From NCBI GenBank assembly GCA_937898625.1, contig CALEJF010000016.1, positions 3,063 to 67,062 of the forward strand: a DNA stretch of 64,000 nt, written 5' to 3'. This stretch comes from an uncultured Clostridia bacterium (GTDB taxonomy: Bacteria > Bacillota > Clostridia > Oscillospirales > Acutalibacteraceae). Shown piece after piece: positions 59,230-64,000 of the stretch. The position numbers and the translations under genes are program-made. The notes beneath the pieces are model-generated. The model did no database searches and was not told the origin of the DNA. It saw only the letters and a program-made list of their open reading frames with translations. How positions within the stretch are numbered: the first letter of the stretch is position 1; every line of letters starts with the position of its first letter.

Positions 59230-59266
59230 TAGACTTTTTCCGTTTGGTTTGTTATAATTTTAACAT
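59230..59266 (+). promoter_or_regulatory. Hydrogenase operon promoter with Rex-type operator
   Basis: TAGACT (59230-59235), 17 bp and TATAAT (59253-59258). The 18-bp TTGTTATAATTTTAACAT (59249-59266) covers the -10 box and fits the clostridial Rex pattern TTGTTA-N6-TAACAA with one changed base. In the 5' leader a GGTGGGTT/AATCCACC hairpin (59309-59326) follows, then AAAGGAGG. Confidence 0.7.
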
Positions 59267-59354
59267 GTACTGTTATGTAATAATTACGGTATTATATTCT
59301 TAAATGAGGGTGGGTTTTAATCCACCATAATCAAACAAAGGAGGAAATTCCAAA

Positions 59355-59852
59355 ATGCTCAAAAAATTAAGTTCCATTCCGTTTGCAGGAACACCGGAGC
59401 AAGAGGAACAGCTCAAAGCTGTCATTGAAAAGAATAAGGATGACAAGAGTATGCTTATGCATGTAATGCAGGAAGCACAGGGTATCTACGGCTACCTTCC
59501 TTATGAAGTTCAGGTTATGATTGCTGAAGGTATGGATGTTCCACTTGAAAAGGTTTACGGAGTATCAACTTTCTACGCACAGTTCTCACTTTCTCCAAAA
59601 GGTCAGTACAACATTTCAGTTTGTCTTGGTACTGCTTGTTATGTTAAAGGTGCTCAGGACCTTGTTGACAAAATCACAGAACAACTTGGTATCGGCCCTG
59701 ATGAGTGCACACCTGACGGTAAATTCTCTCTTGAAGCTTGCCGTTGCATCGGTGCTTGTGGTCTTGCTCCTGTTCTTACAGTTAACGACGAAGTTTACGG
59801 TAAACTTGTTGGCGACGATATCCCAGGCATTCTTGAGAAATACATGGCATAA
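59355..59852 (+). CDS. NADH-dependent hydrogenase subunit HydC/NuoE-like
   Basis: A 165-residue thioredoxin-like [2Fe-2S] protein of the NuoE (24-kDa) family. It has helical N-terminal text (KDDKSMLMHVMQEAQGIYGY). The cluster ligands are CLGTACYVKG and CRCIGACGLAPV (C-x4-C and C-x3-C). It belongs to the NAD-linked electron-bifurcating hydrogenase and passes electrons near the FMN subunit. AAAGGAGG precedes the ATG. The next gene begins within its stop codon. Confidence 0.94.
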   Translation: MLKKLSSIPFAGTPEQEEQLKAVIEKNKDDKSMLMHVMQEAQGIYGYLPYEVQVMIAEGMDVPLEKVYGVSTFYAQFSLSPKGQYNISVCLGTACYVKGAQDLVDKITEQLGIGPDECTPDGKFSLEACRCIGACGLAPVLTVNDEVYGKLVGDDIPGILEKYMA

Positions 59853-60394
59853 TGAGGGAGTTATCTCTTAACATTTTAGATATTGCCCAGAATTCAATTT
59901 CTGCCGGTGCTTCGCTTATTACAATTGAAGTTAATGAAAATACAACTCAACACACATTACTTATTGGCATTTATGACAATGGTAAGGGTATGAGCGAAGA
60001 ACAGGTTAAAAGTGTTATTGACCCATTCTTTACAACAAGAACAACAAGAAAAGTTGGTATGGGTATTCCACTTTTTAAAATGGCGGCAGAGCAGACGGGT
60101 GGCAGTCTTGAAATAAAGTCGGAACTCGGTGTTGGTACTGAGGTCAGGGCAATTTTCAAGACGGATAGTGTGGATTTCACACCCCTTGGTGATGTACCGT
60201 CCACTATTCAGATGCTTATCACAATGAATACTGACCGTGACTTTCTTTATAAACTGACAGTCGACGAAAAAGAATTTGTTTGTGATACTCGTGAAGTCAA
60301 AGCAATATTAGGTGATGTTCCACTTGATACATATGAAGTTTCACAGTGGATACTTGAATTTATTAAAGAAAACACGGAGGTGTGTTATAAATGA
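59852..60394 (+). CDS. Histidine-kinase-like ATPase domain protein in the hydrogenase operon
   Basis: A 180-residue protein with an isolated HATPase_c fold. It shows NILDIAQNSISAGASLITIE (N box), YDNGKGMSEEQVKSVIDPF (G1 box), GMGIPLFKMAAEQTGGS (G2) and GTEVRAIF. The phosphorylatable His domain is missing, so it is not a complete sensor kinase. Such proteins recur in hydABC operons of Clostridia, yet their task is unproven; a regulatory or chaperone role is possible. It overlaps both neighbours by 1 and 4 bp. Confidence 0.88.
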   Translation: MRELSLNILDIAQNSISAGASLITIEVNENTTQHTLLIGIYDNGKGMSEEQVKSVIDPFFTTRTTRKVGMGIPLFKMAAEQTGGSLEIKSELGVGTEVRAIFKTDSVDFTPLGDVPSTIQMLITMNTDRDFLYKLTVDEKEFVCDTREVKAILGDVPLDTYEVSQWILEFIKENTEVCYK

Positions 60395-60762
60395 AAACTC
60401 TTGCAGAACTTATGGCTATTAAGGAAGCAACAATGCAGAAGATGACAGTTCGTGAAGACACAGGCGACGATGCAATCAGAGTAGTTGTTGGTATGGCAAC
60501 TTGCGGTATCGCAGCAGGTGCTCGTCCTGTTCTTAACGCATTTGTTGATGAGGTTGCAAAAAGAAACCTCAAGGGCGTTACAGTTTCACAGACAGGTTGT
60601 ATCGGTATGTGCCAGTATGAGCCTATCGTTGAAGTAATTCAGCCCGGCAAAGAAAAAGTAACTTATGTTAAAATGACTGCTGACAAAGTAGCAAAGGTTG
60701 TTAATGACCACATCGTTAACGGTAATGTTGTTGCTGAATACACAGTTAATGCTATCAAATAA
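60391..60762 (+). CDS. Small (2Fe-2S) ferredoxin-domain protein
   Basis: A 123-residue thioredoxin-like ferredoxin found in bifurcating hydrogenase operons. GMATCGIAAGARPVLNAF and SQTGCIGMCQYEPIVEV hold the visible cysteines. One of the four expected ligands of the NuoE-like fold is not obvious (only three well-placed Cys are seen). It lies 12 bp before the HydB-like gene. It is probably an accessory electron carrier or a stabilising part of the complex. Confidence 0.85.
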   Translation: MKTLAELMAIKEATMQKMTVREDTGDDAIRVVVGMATCGIAAGARPVLNAFVDEVAKRNLKGVTVSQTGCIGMCQYEPIVEVIQPGKEKVTYVKMTADKVAKVVNDHIVNGNVVAEYTVNAIK

Positions 60763-60774
60763 GGAGGAAACATA

Positions 60775-62562
60775 ATGTATCGTTCACACGTACTTGTTTG
60801 CGGCGGTACCGGTTGTACCTCTTCAAACAGCCAGGCAATTATTGAGGCTTTAGAAACTCAGATTGCTGAAAAGGGACTTAGTGAAGAAATCAAAGTTATC
60901 AGAACAGGTTGTTTTGGTCTTTGTGCTCTCGGCCCAATTATGATTGTTTATCCTGAAGGAAGTTTCTATTCACAGGTTAAGGTTGAAGATATTCCTGAAA
61001 TCGTTGAAGAACACCTTCTCAAGGGTAGAATTGTTACTCGTCTTCTCTATGATGAAACAGTAACAGAAACAGAAGTTAAATCTCTTAACGACACAACATT
61101 CTATGCAAAGCAGGAACGTGTTGCTCTTCGTAACTGCGGTGTTATCGACCCAGAAAATATTGATGAGTACATAGCTTATGACGGTTATCAGGCTCTTGCT
61201 AAATGTCTTACAGAGTATACACCTGAGCAGGTTGTTCAGGTAATTAAAGACTCCGGTCTTCGTGGCCGTGGCGGCGGCGGATTCCCAACAGGTCTTAAAT
61301 GGAGCTTCACAGCTGCTAATCAGGCTGACCAGAAATATGTTGTTTGTAACGCTGACGAAGGTGACCCGGGTGCATTCATGGACCGTTCAGTTCTTGAAGG
61401 TGACCCACACTGTATTATCGAAGCAATGGCAATTTGTGGTTATGCAACAGGTGCTACTGAAGGTTATGTTTATGTTCGTGCTGAATATCCAATCGCAGTT
61501 AACAGACTTCAGATTGCTATTGACCAGGCTAAGGAATATGGCCTTCTTGGTAAAAACATTTTCAATTCAGGTTTCGACTTTGACCTTCACATCCGTCTTG
61601 GTGCGGGCGCATTCGTATGCGGTGAAGAAACAGCTCTTATGACTTCAATTGAAGGTAACCGTGGTGAGCCAAGACCTCGTCCTCCATATCCTGCAGTTAA
61701 AGGTCTTTTCGGTAAACCAACAACAGAAAACAACGTTGAAACATTTGCTAACGTTCCACAGATTATTCTCAAGGGTGCTGACTGGTTCGCATCAATGGGT
61801 ACAGAAAAATCAAAGGGAACAAAGGTATTTGCTCTCGGTGGTAAGATTAACAACACAGGTCTTGTTGAAGTTCCAATGGGTACAACACTTCGTGAAGTTA
61901 TCGACGAAATCGGTGGCGGTATTCCAAATGGTAAGAAATTCAAGGCTGCTCAGACAGGTGGTCCTTCAGGCGGATGTATTCCTGCTTCTCTTATGGACAC
62001 ACCAATCGACTATGATAACCTTACAGCAATCGGCTGTATGATGGGTTCAGGCGGACTTATCGTAATGGACGAAGACAACTGTATGGTTGACATCGCTAAA
62101 TTCTTCCTCGACTTCACAGTTGATGAATCTTGCGGTAAATGTACTCCTTGCCGTATCGGTACAAAGCGTCTTCGTGAAATGCTTGAAAAGATTACTGATG
62201 GTAAGGCAACACTTAAAGACCTTGACGAACTTGAAGAACTTTGCTACTACATCAAAGAAAACTCACTTTGCGGTCTTGGTCAGACAGCTCCAAACCCTGT
62301 TCTTGCAACTCTTAAATTCTTCAAGGATGAGTATATTGCTCACGTTGTTGATAAGACTTGTCCTGCAGGTGTTTGTAAGAAACTTGTTAAGTACGAAATC
62401 GTTGCTGACGCTTGTAAGGGTTGTACACTCTGCTCAAGAAAGTGCCCAGTTGGTGCTATCAGCGGTACAGTTAAGAACCCACATGTTATTGACAGTAATA
62501 AATGTATCAAGTGCGGAGTTTGTATGGATTCATGTAAATTCGGCGCAATTATTAAGAAATAA
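60775..62562 (+). CDS. NADH-dependent hydrogenase subunit HydB/NuoF-like
   Basis: A 595-residue flavoprotein of the trimeric bifurcating hydrogenase. It starts with a thioredoxin-like [2Fe-2S] domain (CGGTGCTSSNSQ; RTGCFGLCALGP). The NuoF core has GRGGGGFPTGLKW (NADH), VVCNADEGDPGAFMDR (FMN) and SCGKCTPCRIGTKRL ([4Fe-4S]). Two C-terminal ferredoxin clusters follow: CKGCTLCSRKCPVGAI and CIKCGVCMDSCKFGAI. It oxidises NADH and feeds electrons to HydA. AAGGAGG precedes the ATG. Confidence 0.95.
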   Translation: MYRSHVLVCGGTGCTSSNSQAIIEALETQIAEKGLSEEIKVIRTGCFGLCALGPIMIVYPEGSFYSQVKVEDIPEIVEEHLLKGRIVTRLLYDETVTETEVKSLNDTTFYAKQERVALRNCGVIDPENIDEYIAYDGYQALAKCLTEYTPEQVVQVIKDSGLRGRGGGGFPTGLKWSFTAANQADQKYVVCNADEGDPGAFMDRSVLEGDPHCIIEAMAICGYATGATEGYVYVRAEYPIAVNRLQIAIDQAKEYGLLGKNIFNSGFDFDLHIRLGAGAFVCGEETALMTSIEGNRGEPRPRPPYPAVKGLFGKPTTENNVETFANVPQIILKGADWFASMGTEKSKGTKVFALGGKINNTGLVEVPMGTTLREVIDEIGGGIPNGKKFKAAQTGGPSGGCIPASLMDTPIDYDNLTAIGCMMGSGGLIVMDEDNCMVDIAKFFLDFTVDESCGKCTPCRIGTKRLREMLEKITDGKATLKDLDELEELCYYIKENSLCGLGQTAPNPVLATLKFFKDEYIAHVVDKTCPAGVCKKLVKYEIVADACKGCTLCSRKCPVGAISGTVKNPHVIDSNKCIKCGVCMDSCKFGAIIKK

Positions 62563-62577
62563 GGAGAGTGCAAAATA

Positions 62578-64000
62578 ATGGTAAATATTAAAATTAACAA
62601 TAAACCTTATTCAGTACCAAAGGGCAGCACTATCCTTGAAGCTGCTCGTTATGCGGGTATTGAAATCCCTACACTTTGCTACCTTAAAGACATCAACGAA
62701 ATCGGTGCTTGCCGTATGTGTATGGTAGAAGTTAAGGGTGCAAGAAGCCTTGTTGCTGCTTGTGTATTCCCGGTTAATGAGGGAATGGAAATCTTCACAA
62801 ATACAGAAAAGGTTAGACATTCAAGAAAAATGACTCTTGAACTCATCCTTTCAAATCACGACAGAAAATGTCTTTCTTGCGTACGCAGCGGAACTTGCGA
62901 ACTTCAACAGCTTTGCAAGGAATTCGGTGTAGATGTTGAAGACAGATTTGACGGTGAAATGGTTCGTTACAACTTTGACGATTCAGCAGCTCATATGGTA
63001 AGAGATAACAACAAGTGTATCCTTTGCCGTCGTTGTATCGCAGCTTGTGACCAGCAGGGTATTTCAGTTATCGGTGCTAATGCTCGTGGTTTTGATACTC
63101 ACGTAAGTTCTGCATTTGATAAGGACCTTGCAGATGTTTCATGTATCTCTTGTGGTCAGTGTATCGTTAACTGCCCAACAGGTGCTATTGTAGAAAAAGA
63201 CGATACAGATAAAGTTCTTGCAGCAATTAACGACCCTGAAAAATTCGTTATTGTTCAGACTGCTCCTTCAATTCGTGCAACTCTCGGTGAGGCATTTGGT
63301 ATGCACATCGGTACAAATGTTGAAGGCAAAATGGTTGCAGCACTCCGTCGTCTTGGCTTTGACAAGGTTTTCGACACAGACTTTGCTGCTGACCTTACAA
63401 TTATGGAAGAAGCAAACGAACTTATTGAAAGAGTTCAGAATGGCGGAACACTTCCTATGATTACATCTTGCTCACCAGGTTGGATTAAGTATTGTGAACA
63501 CTACTACCCAGAGCAGATTCCTCACCTTTCAAGCTGTAAATCACCACAGCAGATGTTCGGTGCAGTTATGAAGACTTACTATGCTGAAAAGCTTGGTATG
63601 GACCCTAAAGATATGGTTGTTGTTGGTATTATGCCTTGTACAGCAAAGAAATTTGAAACAAAGCGTGACGACCAGGCAGCTTCAGGTTATCATGATGTTG
63701 ATATCGCTCTTACAACAAGAGAACTTGCTCGTATGATTGAGAGTGCAGGTATCTTCTTTAAACACCTTCCTGACGAAGAATTTGACCAGCCATTCGGTGA
63801 AAGCACAGGTGCATCAACAATCTTCGGTGCAACAGGTGGTGTTATGGAAGCAGCTCTCCGTACAGCAGTTGAAAAACTTACAGGCGAAACACTCGCAGAT
63901 GTTGACTTTACAGCAGTTCGTGGTATGGACGGTGTTAAGGAAGCAGAATATGATGTTGCAGGTAAGAAGATTAAGGTTGCAGTAGCATCAGGTACAAAGA
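62578..64000 (+). CDS. [FeFe] hydrogenase catalytic subunit HydA (group A3-type), C-terminus beyond window
   Basis: 474 residues are visible; the gene runs off the right edge. N-terminal clusters: a [2Fe-2S] domain (CYLKDINEIGACRMCMVEV), a His-Cys3 cluster (HDRKCLSCVRSGTCELQQLC) and two [4Fe-4S] sites (CILCRRCIAACDQQG; CISCGQCIVNCPTGAI). H-domain motifs P1 (TSCSPGWIKYCE) and P2 (MPCTAKKFETKR) are present; P3 with the last ligand lies outside. It reduces protons to H2 with electrons from NADH and reduced ferredoxin. AAGGAG precedes the ATG at 62578. Confidence 0.95.
   Translation, partial: MVNIKINNKPYSVPKGSTILEAARYAGIEIPTLCYLKDINEIGACRMCMVEVKGARSLVAACVFPVNEGMEIFTNTEKVRHSRKMTLELILSNHDRKCLSCVRSGTCELQQLCKEFGVDVEDRFDGEMVRYNFDDSAAHMVRDNNKCILCRRCIAACDQQGISVIGANARGFDTHVSSAFDKDLADVSCISCGQCIVNCPTGAIVEKDDTDKVLAAINDPEKFVIVQTAPSIRATLGEAFGMHIGTNVEGKMVAALRRLGFDKVFDTDFAADLTIMEEANELIERVQNGGTLPMITSCSPGWIKYCEHYYPEQIPHLSSCKSPQQMFGAVMKTYYAEKLGMDPKDMVVVGIMPCTAKKFETKRDDQAASGYHDVDIALTTRELARMIESAGIFFKHLPDEEFDQPFGESTGASTIFGATGGVMEAALRTAVEKLTGETLADVDFTAVRGMDGVKEAEYDVAGKKIKVAVASGTK

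Noticed and set aside
62087..62578. Plus-strand frame of 163 codons within the HydB-like gene
   Set aside because: It is an alternate frame of the NuoF-like coding region with Leu/Gln/Ser-rich nonsense text.

Overview
The window reads as a chromosomal segment from a low-G+C, anaerobic, spore-forming member of the Clostridia. An inferred placement is a gut-type Oscillospirales/Ruminococcaceae relative. The grounds are a SpoVT sporulation regulator, [FeFe]-hydrogenase with its maturases, a dockerin-bearing secreted enzyme, an anaerobic sulfatase-maturase, ECF-type vitamin uptake, Gram-positive-style promoters and Shine-Dalgarno sites, and no respiratory-chain genes. No prophage, insertion sequence, integrase or CRISPR array was seen. 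The accessory DNA consists of short non-coding hairpin-rich repeats.

Layout. 0-12.4 kb: a transporter end, a GNAT acetyltransferase, tRNA-Ala(GGC), an alpha/beta hydrolase whose nucleophile position is Gly, and a scattered polysaccharide/protein-degradation set (two DUF4434 proteins, a dockerin-M28 peptidase, a GH16 enzyme, a clan GH-A-like enzyme with CBM-like domains). 12.4-16.5 kb: the H-cluster maturation operon (TM1266-type regulator, hydE, hydG, hydF) behind a leader that ends in its own intrinsic terminator. 17-22.4 kb (minus strand): vanY-type carboxypeptidase, plsC, a multi-pass membrane sulfatase and its radical-SAM maturase. 22.5-34.9 kb: an unknown anchored protein, spoVT and a decayed spoVT-like fragment, an AspT-type antiporter, an ECF sigma factor with a membrane beta-propeller partner, a yybP-ykoY (Mn2+) riboswitch driving a Ca2+/Mn2+-type P-ATPase, and an O-antigen-ligase-like protein. 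35-36 kb: rpsF-ssb-rpsR behind a switch-like leader. 36-45 kb: a SPASM radical-SAM protein, the yfmF-yfmH-lgt-folD operon, and copA with a C-terminal HMA domain. 45-53.7 kb (minus): metA, a metallophosphoesterase, and the obg-mrnC-yitT-lepA-ybaK-hemW run. 53.7-55.6 kb: a small membrane protein behind a LexA-type box, small unknowns and an XRE-type regulator. 55.8-59.2 kb: a pyridoxal kinase/ECF S-component/radical-SAM unit divergent from a MocR/PdxR-type regulator. 59.3-64 kb: the trimeric bifurcating-type hydrogenase operon (hydC-like, HATPase, 2Fe-2S protein, hydB-like, hydA), with hydA cut by the window end.

How it fits together: fermentative energy metabolism dominates. The maturases at 12.6 kb make the active-site cluster for the hydrogenase at 62.6 kb, which should couple NADH and reduced ferredoxin oxidation to H2. 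A Rex-type palindrome over the hydrogenase promoter would tie this to the NADH/NAD+ ratio. Around it lie polymer breakdown, metal homeostasis and core translation genes. The most unusual signals are the attenuator-like leader before the hydrogenase maturases, a set of mobile-looking non-coding elements that share end motifs but carry different hairpin cargo, the SOS-box small membrane protein, the rpsF leader, the Ser-less hydrolase and the LtaS-topology sulfatase.
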